Positions 1-7,619 of a stretch of 64,000 nucleotides of DNA are shown piece after piece. The stretch's first letter is position 1; the number at the start of each line of letters is the position of its first letter. The stretch is taken from the NCBI RefSeq assembly GCF_900099645.1, contig NZ_FMTL01000005.1:1-64000 (forward strand). Direction: 5' to 3'. The notes beneath the pieces were generated by a model. That model was not told the origin of the DNA. It ran no database searches and saw nothing but the letters and a program-made list of their open reading frames with translations. The position numbers and the translations under genes were made by a program. Source of the stretch: Pseudomonas peli (GTDB taxonomy: Bacteria; Pseudomonadota; Gammaproteobacteria; Pseudomonadales; Pseudomonadaceae).

Positions 1-1
1 A

Positions 2-502
2 CCCAACAAAGTCTGGGTCACGGACATAACCTACATCCGCACCTATGAGGGTTGGTTATTTTTGGCGGTGGTGCTCGATCTGTTTTCACGGCAGGTAATT
101 GGCTGGTCGATGAAGCCGCAGATGACCAGCGATCTGGCTATTGATGCATTGCTGATGGCCGTTTGGCGGCGTAAGCCCAAGCAGGAAGTGATGATTCACT
201 CAGACCAGGGTAGTCAGTTCAGCAGTGGTGACTGGCAGAGTTTCCTAAAAGCCAACAACTTGCTTGGAAGCATGAGCCGACGCGGTAACTGCCACGACAA
301 CGCGGTGGCAGAAAGCTTCTTCCAGTTGCTAAAGCGGGAGCGGATCAGACGAAAGATCTACAGCACCAGGCAGGATGCCAGAGCCGATGTGTTCGATTAC
401 ATCGAGATGTTCTACAACCCAAAACGCCGGCATAGTTTCAACAACCAGCTATCGCCGGTAGAGTTCGAAAAGCGCTATTTCCTGAGCCTGGAGAGTGTCT
501 AG
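2..502 (+). CDS. IS3-family transposase OrfB, C-terminal part (5' end off window)
   Basis: This is the C-terminal half of a DDE integrase-core (rve) transposase that moves the IS by a copy-out circular intermediate. The frame is open from base 2, well before the first internal start codon at 62. All three acidic residues can be placed: the first Asp in VTDITYI, the second in HSDQGSQF, and the Glu in NAVAESFF. The tail, with FYNPKRRHS and LSPVEFEKRYF, is characteristic of IS3/IS51-type OrfB. No frameshift is seen, so this part looks intact. The protein normally also needs OrfA by programmed frameshifting; OrfA is not in the window. Confidence 0.92.
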   Translation, partial: PNKVWVTDITYIRTYEGWLFLAVVLDLFSRQVIGWSMKPQMTSDLAIDALLMAVWRRKPKQEVMIHSDQGSQFSSGDWQSFLKANNLLGSMSRRGNCHDNAVAESFFQLLKRERIRRKIYSTRQDARADVFDYIEMFYNPKRRHSFNNQLSPVEFEKRYFLSLESV

Positions 503-520
503 AAAACCCGGGGCGATTCA
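498..520. repeat. IS3 right terminal inverted repeat (putative)
   Basis: The 23 bp directly after the transposase stop end in CA and contain the run AAACCCGGGGCGATTCA. Position and sequence fit an IS3-type right terminal repeat. The matching left repeat is not in the window, so the inner boundary is a guess. Confidence 0.6.
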
Positions 521-885
521 CACCTACTGCCTCCCATAAGCGACAAACTTGTCTTGCCAGCTACACCAGGCCGCCTTCTTCCCAATCCCATGCTTCTGTC
601 GGCCTAAAGGTACGCACTATCGAACATTGCCAGATGTGCCCGCCCGAACCGTTCAAATGTGCCCAACGTGATATCCCTTCTTAATGCACCTATGCAACAG
701 CGGTGCTACTGCAAAATATCAGGCTCCGGTGCCCGCAAATACTAGGTTCGCGGGCATAGCACCGACCAACGCAGATCAGGTCAGATACAACCCTCACAGA
801 CCACGCGATTCAGCCATTAAATGGCTGAAAAGCCATCATTTTGTTGTAAAAGCCGAATCCTCTACTGAATTTCATGACCCAGCTG

Positions 886-1200
886 ACCGATTACGAACCT
901 ATCGGCAGGGTCACTGCGTATGAAAAATGTAATGCAGTAACACCTGAAAAACATCAGACCATGCCGTAAGCCCCTATTCACTAGGGCTTGAGCAGAAATA
1001 ACGTAAACATCGAAACCCTGATTACGATGTTTATTTATTGGGCCAAATATCACCGATTTGGCAGGGATGTTGATGTGTGGGAGATGAAACGCAATAACAC
1101 CCAAAAAACATCAGGCAATGCTGGATCCCTTTACTCATAAGGGTTTGGGTTGAATTGACAAAAACATCAACTAATACACTTCGATGTTTTTCTGATGATT
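886..1200. repeat. Two diverged tandem copies of a 157-bp unit with AAACATC motifs and hairpins
   Basis: Three AAACATC motifs in the first unit (949-955, 1005-1011, and inverted at 1026-1032) recur in the second at 1106-1112, 1162-1168 and inverted at 1183-1189. Every offset is exactly 157 bp. The second and third motif of each unit face each other as an inverted repeat. Flanking words are also shared: ACCGATT, GGCAGGG and TAACACC. A short hairpin lies between motifs 1 and 2 in both units: CCCTA/TAGGG at 972-986 and CCCTT/AAGGG at 1127-1143. The closing pair changes A-T to T-A, so pairing is kept. Function is unknown; possibilities include a recombinase or repressor site array, an element end, or a structured RNA. 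Confidence 0.75.
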
Positions 1201-1314
1201 CACAATACTTGGCAGCCCGGCCCGAAAATCGGCCAGCAGGCAGCCCTAAAACGAGCTCAGATCGAGGGTTGGATATATGAAACTGGTGCGATTCTGAGTA
1301 TCAAAAGTGCCCGT

Positions 1315-1336
1315 AGAGTTCACTTTTGTGAACTCT
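1315..1336. repeat. Perfect palindrome with TTTT centre
   Basis: Nine-base arms AGAGTTCAC and GTGAACTCT around TTTT. The core GTTCACTTTTGTGAAC is shared, with the centre inverted to AAAA, by the palindrome 40 bp downstream. Two such sites side by side look like a dimeric repressor operator, though no adjacent regulator gene is visible. Confidence 0.75.
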
Positions 1337-1354
1337 GAGTGTGAAGCTGCACCT

Positions 1355-1384
1355 CAATAAAGTTCACAAAAGTGAACTTTATTG
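1355..1384. repeat. Perfect 30-bp palindrome with AAAA centre
   Basis: Thirteen-base arms CAATAAAGTTCAC and GTGAACTTTATTG around AAAA, with no mismatch. It could act as an operator or as a stem-loop. Its centre is 44 bp, about four helical turns, from the centre of the palindrome at 1315-1336. A weaker relative, AAAGTT...AACTTT, occurs at 5979-5997 on the other side of the siderophore operon. Confidence 0.8.
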
Positions 1385-1606
1385 CCACCTCGCCATAGCG
1401 ATTTATTGATGACCGCAAATCAAAGCAGGCCAGTTTCACTAGCATTGAAAGTATTACCCAAAGGGGCTTAGACCTGGCTAGATAAAGCAAGGTTTACTGT
1501 TTTCATCCATGCTGATCCACGGCTTACTGAAGCCGATGTCCAATCACTAGAACTCGATTCCGCCCCTCCCATCGATGAGGAAGGGCGCACCGCCATACTG
1601 TACCCG

Positions 1607-4027
1607 TCAGAAATCCACGGTGGTCGAGAGCAACACGGTCCTGGGAGTCGACAGGGTCAGCCCCGCCGCACTGTCGGACGAGGTCGCGGCGGAAGCCCAG
1701 TAGGTCTTATCCAGCACGTTCTCCACCGTGGCCCGCACGGTCACGGGCTTGCCCCCGACCTTGAACGCATAACGGCCGCCCAGGTCGTAGCGCTCCCAGC
1801 TGTCGATTTCCTGTTCGTTGGCCGAGTCTAGGTACTGGGAGCCGGTATGGATGGCACGGGCGGTCAGGGTCAGGCCCTGGACGCTTTGGATATCCAACTC
1901 GGCGCCGAGATTGGCGTTGATCTCCGGCGCGCCGGTGCCATGGTTGCCGTCGAACTCGCCATTGGTGGTGTCGTTCTGCTCGCTGTCGAGGAACATCACT
2001 CCGCCCAGCAGACGGAAACCCTTGAGCGGCTCGCCGAACATACTGAGTTCAAGCCCCTGGTTGCGCAGCTCGCCGTTGGGTTTGAAGTTGTCCTGATTGT
2101 CGAACTGATAGGCCGGCTGCTCGATATGGAACAGGCTAGCGGACATGCCGATGTTGCCATGGTCGTACTTCGCCCCGATTTCCGTCTGCTTGCTGACGTA
2201 CGGCGCGAACACGGTATTGGCGTTATTCGCCGTGGACGGCGCGGTCTCGCCCTGGGTCAGGCCTTCCACATAGTTGGCATACAGCGACAGGCGCTCGGTG
2301 GCCTTGAACATCACACCTACGAGCGGCGACGTATCGGTTTCGTCATTCGCCGGACCATCACGCTCGCCGTCACTCCAGGTGGTGACTTTCACGCTCTGCA
2401 AGCGGGTACCGAGGGTCACCAGCAGACGATCCTCGGCAAAGCTAAGGGTGTCGGCCAGGGCCGCGCTGGTGAAGCGGTCTTCAGTGTGGGCGCTGGTATC
2501 GAAGCGGTTCGGCGCGCCCGGGTAGGCCACTTCCACCGGGTCATAGAGATTGCCAATGCTGCGCAGGTAACGCTCACCGGCGTTGTCGAAATCCATGTCG
2601 AAGCGGTTCAGGCTCAGGTTCAGCGTGTGGTTGACCGAGCCGGTGCTGAACCACTGGCGGGCGCCAACGGTGGCAGTCTTCACGTCTTCATCGCGGCGGA
2701 AGCTGCGCGGCACCAGGGTGAAGTTGCCATTGTCCTGGGTGGCCTGGACGCCATGGCGCAGAAAGTCGTAGTTGCCTTTGCGCGCGCCATAGGCGGCGTA
2801 GACCATCAACGAGTCGCTGACATCGTACTCACCCCGCAAGGCACCAAAGGAGTCCTTGGTTTGCGAATAGGTCCAGGGTTGAGCAAAGTTGCGGTCGATA
2901 TCTTCAGCCTTGGGCACCTTAACCCCTGCGGCCAGTTCGACCCGCTCCATCGGCGCATCGGCGTAGCGATCCTGATGGCCGATATCCAGAGACAGACGCA
3001 GTCGCTCTTCGCGCAGATCGAGGCCGAGCACCCCGGTTTCGCGCTCGACCGCCTGGTGATCCCATTCCGTATCGCCGGACTGGCGCACACCATTGAAACG
3101 CACGCCGAAACGCTGGTCCTCGCCGAAACGCCGGCCGATATCCACGGCGCCACCAAACTGCTCCTCCGAGGCATAGAGACTGGTGACCTGGGTGATCGGT
3201 GCGTCTGTGGCGCGCTTGGGCACGATGTTGATGCCACCGCCGATGCTGCCACGCGGAGCGATGCCGTTCAGCACCGCGCTAGGGCCCTTAAGGACGTCAA
3301 CCCGCTCGGCGATTTCCATGTCGATGGAGTAAGTCGGCAGGATGCCGTACAGGCCGCCATAGGAGACGTCACTGTTGAACAGGCTGAAGCCACGTACAGT
3401 GAACTGCTCGAAACGCCCACCGGCCGGGTTGGAGGTGCGCACCGACGGGTCAGCAGCCACGGCATCGCCTAGGGTGCGAACATGCTGGTTTTGCAAGGCT
3501 TCCTTGGTGTAGGACGTGACGCTGAACGGGCTGTCCATGAAGTCCTGGTCCCCGAGCATGCCCTGAGAACCGCTCCGGGCCACCTGGCCACCTGCGTAAG
3601 GTTGCTCACTCCCCACTCCGCGGGCACCGAGGATCGAGGTACTGGGCAGTTGCATGCTGCCCTCTTCCGCGGTCGGGGTCAGGGTGTAAGCCTGCTCGCC
3701 CACTGGCTGCAGCTGCAGGCCGGAGCCCAGCAACAGCCGGGCAAAACCCTCCTCCACCCCGTATTCGCCGGACAGGCCGTCACTGCTGCGCCCGCTAACC
3801 AGCGCCGGATCCACCGACAGGTTGACCCCAGCCAGGCCGGCGAAGCGAGTCAAGGCAGCGTCCAAGCGGCCGGCCGGAACCTGATAACTGCGCCGGTCGG
3901 CGTCTGCAGCCCAACTGGCCGGGACAAACATCGGACTGGCGCTCAGGCTCAGCATGAGACTCCAGCGCAGCAACGGACTCAAGGCAGACGACATCGGGCG
4001 CAAACGGTAAGGCAATACTGCGGGCAT
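1607..4027 (-). CDS. fiuA: TonB-dependent ferric-siderophore receptor with STN signalling domain (FiuA-like)
   Basis: Outer-membrane transducer of 806 aa that imports a ferric siderophore using TonB energy and signals to the anti-sigma factor encoded upstream. A signal peptide ends near residue 40 (SWAADA). An STN domain follows at about 45-115 (SYQVPAGRLDAALTRFAG). The plug starts near 140 (FMDSPFSVTSYT, then FTVRGFSLFNSDVSYGGLYG and VDVLKGPSAVLNG). The beta-barrel ends in a terminal Phe, as porin-type barrels do. The start at 4027 has GAGAG upstream; an internal Met at residue 12 has no ribosome site. It is the third gene of a sigma/anti-sigma/receptor operon, 68 bp after the anti-sigma gene. 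Plug wording resembles the P. aeruginosa ferrichrome receptor FiuA from memory. The receptor class is certain; the ligand is an inference. Confidence 0.85.
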   Translation of the reverse strand: MPAVLPYRLRPMSSALSPLLRWSLMLSLSASPMFVPASWAADADRRSYQVPAGRLDAALTRFAGLAGVNLSVDPALVSGRSSDGLSGEYGVEEGFARLLLGSGLQLQPVGEQAYTLTPTAEEGSMQLPSTSILGARGVGSEQPYAGGQVARSGSQGMLGDQDFMDSPFSVTSYTKEALQNQHVRTLGDAVAADPSVRTSNPAGGRFEQFTVRGFSLFNSDVSYGGLYGILPTYSIDMEIAERVDVLKGPSAVLNGIAPRGSIGGGINIVPKRATDAPITQVTSLYASEEQFGGAVDIGRRFGEDQRFGVRFNGVRQSGDTEWDHQAVERETGVLGLDLREERLRLSLDIGHQDRYADAPMERVELAAGVKVPKAEDIDRNFAQPWTYSQTKDSFGALRGEYDVSDSLMVYAAYGARKGNYDFLRHGVQATQDNGNFTLVPRSFRRDEDVKTATVGARQWFSTGSVNHTLNLSLNRFDMDFDNAGERYLRSIGNLYDPVEVAYPGAPNRFDTSAHTEDRFTSAALADTLSFAEDRLLVTLGTRLQSVKVTTWSDGERDGPANDETDTSPLVGVMFKATERLSLYANYVEGLTQGETAPSTANNANTVFAPYVSKQTEIGAKYDHGNIGMSASLFHIEQPAYQFDNQDNFKPNGELRNQGLELSMFGEPLKGFRLLGGVMFLDSEQNDTTNGEFDGNHGTGAPEINANLGAELDIQSVQGLTLTARAIHTGSQYLDSANEQEIDSWERYDLGGRYAFKVGGKPVTVRATVENVLDKTYWASAATSSDSAAGLTLSTPRTVLLSTTVDF

Positions 4028-4095
4028 TGGGAGAAGCTCTCGTTTTTTGATCGGTTACTTGGAATGACCAGCGACGCGAAACAAAGGGACAAGCT

Positions 4096-5058
4096 TCAGC
4101 CAATATTTTTCCGAGAGGCACTTTCTTGCGGGACCAGGGTGACCCAGTAACGGGTGCGTGAATGCACCTCCAGCGGCAGGCTGGCCGCCAGCAGTGAAAG
4201 CACACGATCAGTGTTGTCGAGACGGAAGCTGCCGGTGATCCGCAGGCTTTCCAGCGCAGGATCCCAGCGCAGCAGGCCCTGACGGTAACGGCTCAGATCG
4301 CGTAGAAAATCCCCCAACGGCAGGTTCTGCGCCATCAACACCCCCTCGCGCCAGCCGGGCAGCAAGGCGTCGAAAGCGTCCACAGGACCGGCACCGGACG
4401 CTTGCAGGCGGATCTGCTGCCCTTCGCGCAGTACCAACTGCGGGCCGCGCAACGGCTGCACCTGTACCGAACCGCTGACTACCGACACCCGGCAATCCCG
4501 CTCGGTGAGACGCACGCAGACTTCGCTTCGGCCGACGCTGAGGCGGCCATAAGGCGCCTGGATGGTCAGCGCCGCACTGCCGAGCACCTTGAGCGCCATC
4601 TCTCCGCGCACCAGTGTCAGTTGGCGAGCGCCCAGGTCGGCGTTGACCGCACTGTCGGTATTCAGCTGCAAGGTGCTGCCGTCGGCCAGAGACAATCGTT
4701 TGTGTTCGCCGATACCGGTCTGCAGATCGGCGCGCCAGACATCCAGCGGCAGCTGCCGGCCCAGCAACCAGGTTGCCGGTACCAGCGCGGCAAGCCCGAG
4801 GGCACGCGTCAGCACCGCGCGCCGTGCCGGGTCCGGGCGATCCAGCGTGGCCATCGCCAGAGCTGTTGGCAGGCCAGAGAAACGCTGGCGCAACAACTGC
4901 GCCTTTTGCCAGGCACTCTCATGACTGCAACTGCTGTTGCGCCAGTTTTGCAGGCGGGTGTGGTCGTCCTCGTTGGCTGCGCCAGACTCCAGCAGCGCCA
5001 GCCACTGGGCCGCCGCGCGGGCCACCTCACGAGCCTCGCTGGAAGGCACTGCGTGCAT
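4096..5058 (-). CDS. fiuR: FecR-family anti-sigma factor (FiuR-like)
   Basis: Inner-membrane regulator of 320 aa that holds the cognate ECF sigma factor and relays siderophore binding from the receptor's STN domain. The cytoplasmic N-terminus (EAREVARAAAQWLALLESG, tryptophan-rich) is the sigma-binding DUF4880-type region. One membrane segment lies near residues 85-105 (LGLAALVPATWLLG). The periplasmic FecR domain follows (HKRLSLADGSTLQLNTDSA). A C-terminal part (LPLGDFLRDLSRYRQG) resembles the STN-contacting fold. The frame is open further upstream, but the ATG at 5058 overlaps the sigma-factor stop by one base (TGATG), so coupling fixes this start. Confidence 0.9.
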   Translation of the reverse strand: MHAVPSSEAREVARAAAQWLALLESGAANEDDHTRLQNWRNSSCSHESAWQKAQLLRQRFSGLPTALAMATLDRPDPARRAVLTRALGLAALVPATWLLGRQLPLDVWRADLQTGIGEHKRLSLADGSTLQLNTDSAVNADLGARQLTLVRGEMALKVLGSAALTIQAPYGRLSVGRSEVCVRLTERDCRVSVVSGSVQVQPLRGPQLVLREGQQIRLQASGAGPVDAFDALLPGWREGVLMAQNLPLGDFLRDLSRYRQGLLRWDPALESLRITGSFRLDNTDRVLSLLAASLPLEVHSRTRYWVTLVPQESASRKNIG

Positions 5059-5567
5059 CACAGTTCCACCAGCAGGCAATGCTCGTAGGCCTGGGCCATG
5101 TAGCGCTTGACGGTGCGCTCGGACACCTTGAGGCGTTCGGCGATCTCGCGGTAACCAAGCCCTTCCAGCTGGCTCCAGAGAAACGCTCGACGTACCAGAG
5201 CCGGCAGGCCGTCGAGTAACTCGTCCAGGGCCTGCAGGGTTTCCAACAGCAGCCAACGCTGCTCCGGCGACGGCACACTGTCTTCGGGTAGCTGCGCCAG
5301 CGCATCCAAATAAGCCTGCTCCAAATTGCGCCTCGCATATAGGTTGCTTAGCAGGCGCTTGCCCACGGTAAGCAAATAGGCTCGCGGCTCACGCATCTCG
5401 GCGATCTGCTGGGAACTGGCCAGCACTCGCAGGAAGGTATCCTGGCTCAGGTCCGCTGCATCCCAAGCATTGCCCACGCGGCGCCGCAGCCAACTCTCCA
5501 ACCAGCTTCGATGGTCGCGGTACAAGGCGCTTAGGCTGTGCTCCGGTGGCGAAGTTGCTTCAATCAT
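5058..5567 (-). CDS. fiuI: ECF sigma factor of the iron-starvation class (FiuI/FecI-like)
   Basis: About 169-aa RNA polymerase sigma factor expected to transcribe the receptor gene when its siderophore is present. Region 2 reads LYRDHRSWLESWLRRRVGN with AADLSQDTFLRVL. Region 4 reads LPALVRRAFLWSQLEGLGYREIAE and then VSERTVKRYMAQA, the helix-turn-helix. A GTG at 5588 extends the frame by 7 codons, but it would sit only 3 bp from the Fur-box-like site and has no ribosome site, so I prefer the ATG at 5567. It is translationally coupled to the anti-sigma gene. Expression is probably iron-repressed through the site at 5592-5611. Confidence 0.9.
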   Translation of the reverse strand: MIEATSPPEHSLSALYRDHRSWLESWLRRRVGNAWDAADLSQDTFLRVLASSQQIAEMREPRAYLLTVGKRLLSNLYARRNLEQAYLDALAQLPEDSVPSPEQRWLLLETLQALDELLDGLPALVRRAFLWSQLEGLGYREIAERLKVSERTVKRYMAQAYEHCLLVEL

Positions 5568-5591
5568 GTCGAGAGGCTCTGCATGCACACT

Positions 5592-5611
5592 AAATGAGAT
5601 TGATTCTATTT
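5592..5611 (-). promoter_or_regulatory. Fur box-like site upstream of the sigma-factor gene
   Basis: The sequence AAATGAGATTGATTCTATTT is a near-palindrome close to the Pseudomonas Fur consensus (GATAATGAGAATCATTATC). It lies 24 bp upstream of the chosen sigma-factor start. This position and the iron-uptake role of the operon support Fur repression. It is read from sequence only. Confidence 0.7.
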
Positions 5612-6146
5612 AATATTTGCACACTACACCAAGCCCTTTTACAAACTCCGCCCCCTGCGCGTTACTGAACGAGAAGGTGCGCCAGCAGCATTATGCTGGC
5701 CGGTGTTCAAAAAGACCTGGCAGCGCCCACCACAGAGTGGCTGGGCCACGCAATTCGCCTTGCCATACTCGGCTTGCAGCGGCGTAAGGATTACCACTCG
5801 CGCTGTCGCTGCGTTTCTTACCAGCACAAATCTCTCATGGCGCCAACCACAGGCCACGTCCAGTTGCAGATCGAAGATCTCATGGTCAGATCAAACGTAG
5901 GAACTTCCTTTACAACTGGAAAAAACCCAAAAACCCATGCGTACCGCGCTTCGAGCGGCCTGGGTTAAGAACACTCTAAAAGTTCAAAAGTAACTTTAAA
6001 GCGACTACTCCAGTCGCTCGTAATGACTCGCAGTGAATTTTTGACCCGGGAGTTCAGCCCCTGTTTAGGGCACAGATACGCCTCATTTTCAAAAAACTCC
6101 CCCCTACCATAAACACACCAAACGTTGATGGACGAAGGGGGGGTTC
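5612..6146. other. Non-coding spacer between the siderophore operon and the integrase module
   Basis: About 535 bp without a supportable gene. Frames at 5639-5857 (-) and 5693-5968 (+) overlap each other and look like chance. The stretch contains a palindrome at 5979-5997 and a 7-bp-stem hairpin at 6000-6018 (AGCGACT actcc AGTCGCT). A C7/G7 inverted pair around 6098-6143 has a G-run that also serves as the ribosome binding site of the leader ORF at 6147. Confidence 0.6.
5979..5997. repeat. Palindrome AAAGTT-N7-AACTTT upstream of the excisionase module
   Basis: Six-base perfect arms around CAAAAGT. The left half, AAAGTTCA, is the same as in the palindrome at 1355-1384, so both may be sites for one DNA-binding protein. 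Being about 150 bp upstream of the integrase module, it could be a phage-type operator. This is an inference. Confidence 0.45.
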
Positions 6147-6233
6147 ATGGGTCGGGAAAAAAATTCAAAACGTTCTGTGCCTGGAGAAGGCTCTTTTAGA
6201 CAACACCTGAAATGGAGTCAGGTGCGGCTATGA
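6147..6233 (+). CDS. 28-aa leader ORF coupled to the excisionase gene
   Basis: A short basic peptide starting MGREKNSKRSVPGEG. The ATG is preceded by AAGGGGGGG three bases upstream, a very strong ribosome site. Its TGA overlaps the ATG of the excisionase gene (ATGA). I recognise no family. It may be a translational leader for xis rather than a functional peptide. The ribosome site and the stop/start overlap are the only evidence that it is translated. Confidence 0.5.
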   Translation: MGREKNSKRSVPGEGSFRQHLKWSQVRL

Positions 6234-6565
6234 CAACCGACGCTCACTCAAGCGATCTCGACAAGATATCGGAAGAAAAAATGGCTGAGTTACTGGGTAC
6301 AACCAAACGGGCGCTGCAGGCAAAACGCGCTCGCAAACAGATCCCAGAGGGCGTCTGGCTCAAAATTGGTCGAAACATTATTTATAGCCTGCGGAGATAC
6401 GACGAATGGCTCGAAAGTCAATGGATATGCCCACCGGGGTGGAAGTTTTCCGAAACTCCATACGCATCCGGTTCACCTGGAATGGACGCCGGTGCAGCGA
6501 AACGCTCCCCTATCCCGTCACGCCAAAGGGGATTGCGGCGGCGTCCATCCTTAGAGATCAAGTAG
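6230..6565 (+). CDS. Excisionase-like protein (DUF1233 type)
   Basis: A 111-aa protein expected to bind and bend attachment-site DNA and tilt the neighbouring integrase toward excision. The core DLDKISEEKMAELLG, TTKRALQAKRAR, IPEGVWLKIG and YDEWLESQW is the winged-helix excisionase pattern found next to phage integrases. I chose the ATG at 6230, which overlaps the leader stop. An in-frame ATG at 6212 is an alternative. The last 53 codons overlap the integrase gene in another frame, so the low-complexity Ser/Arg/Pro-rich tail is probably constrained by integrase coding. Confidence 0.8.
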   Translation: MTTDAHSSDLDKISEEKMAELLGTTKRALQAKRARKQIPEGVWLKIGRNIIYSLRRYDEWLESQWICPPGWKFSETPYASGSPGMDAGAAKRSPIPSRQRGLRRRPSLEIK

Positions 6566-7599
6566 TGCGCCTCTCCAAGATGGGCCTGATGGATGACGCC
6601 AAATACATAGAGCTTTTCCCAGGCTCGATGGTGCCCGCAGGCGGGCTTTCCTGTTTTGGTGAGTTTGCCCAGCTATGGTTGGACAGCCGTGACATCACTC
6701 AAGGAACCAGGCTGAACTACAAAAGCACGCTGAACCACTATTGGATGCCCCACTTGGCGTTAATTCGCATCGATCTGATCACCACCACACTGCTACGCCG
6801 CATCATTGCTGAGACGAAATGGACGTCCTCTGGAGTAAAAAGGAACGCACTCGTCAAGCTTTCGACGATCCTAAAAGCTGCTTTGGGTGATGGGCTAATC
6901 GAACGCAACCCAGCAGAAACATTGGAAGTGCCACGCAGATCACGCAAGGATCCAGATCCGCTGACCTTGGACGACGCCAATCGGATAATCGAAAAACTCT
7001 ACTCAACCTCGCACTGGCCAAGCCTGATCTATGCAGCCTTGTTCGAATTTCTATTTTTCTCAGGCCTGCGCTTATCAGAGGCGCTAGCTCTGCGATGGGA
7101 ATCGGTGGATTGGAATCGGAAACAGGTGCACGTCTGTCGCACAGTTGCATTAGGCGTGGTGGAAGAACGGACAAAGACCAAAAGTGCTCGGTACGTTCTG
7201 CTCAATGAACGTGCGCTGCGGGCATTGTGGTTCGCCCTAAACTATGCGGAACGCCGGCAGCAAGGTGTTGGTCGAGTCAAAACCACGCCTTACGTGTTTC
7301 CGCCGTCAAAAGGCCAGGAGTACATCAAGCAAACCTCCAACGTGCATCACCAGTGGCGCCCTACCCTTAAAGCCTTGGGTATCCGCTACCGGCCGCCATA
7401 TAACTGCCGTCACACCTATGCGACAATATGCTTAATGTCCGGCATGAACCCCGCTTTCATCTCTCAGCAATTGGGCCATAGCGTCCAAATGTTGTTGTCG
7501 ACGTATGCCCGCTGGATCAACTCAAGCTCCGATTGGAGCGAACTGGAAAAGCTGAATATTGGTATCAAATTGGTATCAACTTCATTCAGCCAGCCATAA
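6406..7599 (+). CDS. int: Tyrosine recombinase / phage-type integrase
   Basis: A 397-aa site-specific recombinase of a prophage or island. The N-terminal arm-binding part (about 1-65) starts MARKSMDMPTGVEV. A core-binding domain lies near 80-180 (FGEFAQLWLDSRDITQGTRLNY). The catalytic domain has Arg in FFSGLRLSEALAL, Lys in ERTKTKSARYV, His-Arg in YNCRHTYAT, His in QQLGHSVQ and the nucleophile Tyr in LLSTYARW, so all key residues are present. The gene starts inside the excisionase gene in a different frame, with a 160-bp overlap, and ends 20 bp before ybiT. That position suggests the attachment site lies at the integrase-ybiT junction. Confidence 0.93.
   Translation: MARKSMDMPTGVEVFRNSIRIRFTWNGRRCSETLPYPVTPKGIAAASILRDQVVRLSKMGLMDDAKYIELFPGSMVPAGGLSCFGEFAQLWLDSRDITQGTRLNYKSTLNHYWMPHLALIRIDLITTTLLRRIIAETKWTSSGVKRNALVKLSTILKAALGDGLIERNPAETLEVPRRSRKDPDPLTLDDANRIIEKLYSTSHWPSLIYAALFEFLFFSGLRLSEALALRWESVDWNRKQVHVCRTVALGVVEERTKTKSARYVLLNERALRALWFALNYAERRQQGVGRVKTTPYVFPPSKGQEYIKQTSNVHHQWRPTLKALGIRYRPPYNCRHTYATICLMSGMNPAFISQQLGHSVQMLLSTYARWINSSSDWSELEKLNIGIKLVSTSFSQP
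7558..7579 (+). repeat. Tandem 11-bp repeats at the integrase 3' end (possible arm sites)
   Basis: ATTGGTATCAA occurs twice back to back inside the last codons of the integrase gene, next to the likely att junction. Phage integrases commonly bind short direct repeats (arm-type sites) beside their core site, so these are candidates. They also encode IGIKLVS, so chance is possible. Confidence 0.45.
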
Positions 7600-7619
7600 G
7601 TCATTGATAGGTAAGACCT

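Larger units (their letters stand above)
1..520 (+). mobile_element. IS3-family insertion sequence, right end only
   Basis: The window opens inside an IS3-family element. Visible are the distal part of the OrfB transposase and, just beyond its stop codon, a GC-rich terminal sequence ending GGGGCGATTCA at 520. Read from the other strand, that is a TGAATCGCCCC start, which is typical of IS3-family inverted repeats. The left end, orfA and the target duplication lie outside the window, so completeness and activity cannot be judged. Confidence 0.85.
521..1606. other. Gene-poor accessory spacer between the IS and the siderophore operon
   Basis: About 1.1 kb with no coding sequence I can support. 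It is more AT-rich than the flanking genes. It contains a diverged tandem repeat (886-1200) and two palindromes (1315-1336 and 1355-1384), annotated separately. The open frames at 684-923 (+) and 862-1104 (-) lack convincing ribosome binding sites and resemble no family I know; the second runs through the tandem repeat. A plus-strand frame reading FTVFIHADPRLTEADV begins near 1494 without a start codon and runs on into the opposite-strand receptor gene. It could be a gene remnant, but I could not identify it. Confidence 0.6.

Noticed and set aside
684-1104. Short ORFs on both strands (684-923 +, 862-1104 -) as genes
   Set aside because: They overlap each other and the tandem repeat, lack ribosome sites and show no family features.
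886-1200. CRISPR array or integron attC sites
   Set aside because: Only two 157-bp diverged units, no short identical repeats with unique spacers, and no RYYYAAC/GTTRRRY attC boxes in the right places.
1847-3472. Long plus-strand ORF of 541 aa opposite the siderophore receptor
   Set aside because: It is an antisense shadow of the high-GC receptor gene, which has full domain support.
5693-5968. Plus-strand 91-aa ORF upstream of the integrase module
   Set aside because: No ribosome site or recognisable sequence, and competing frames on both strands.
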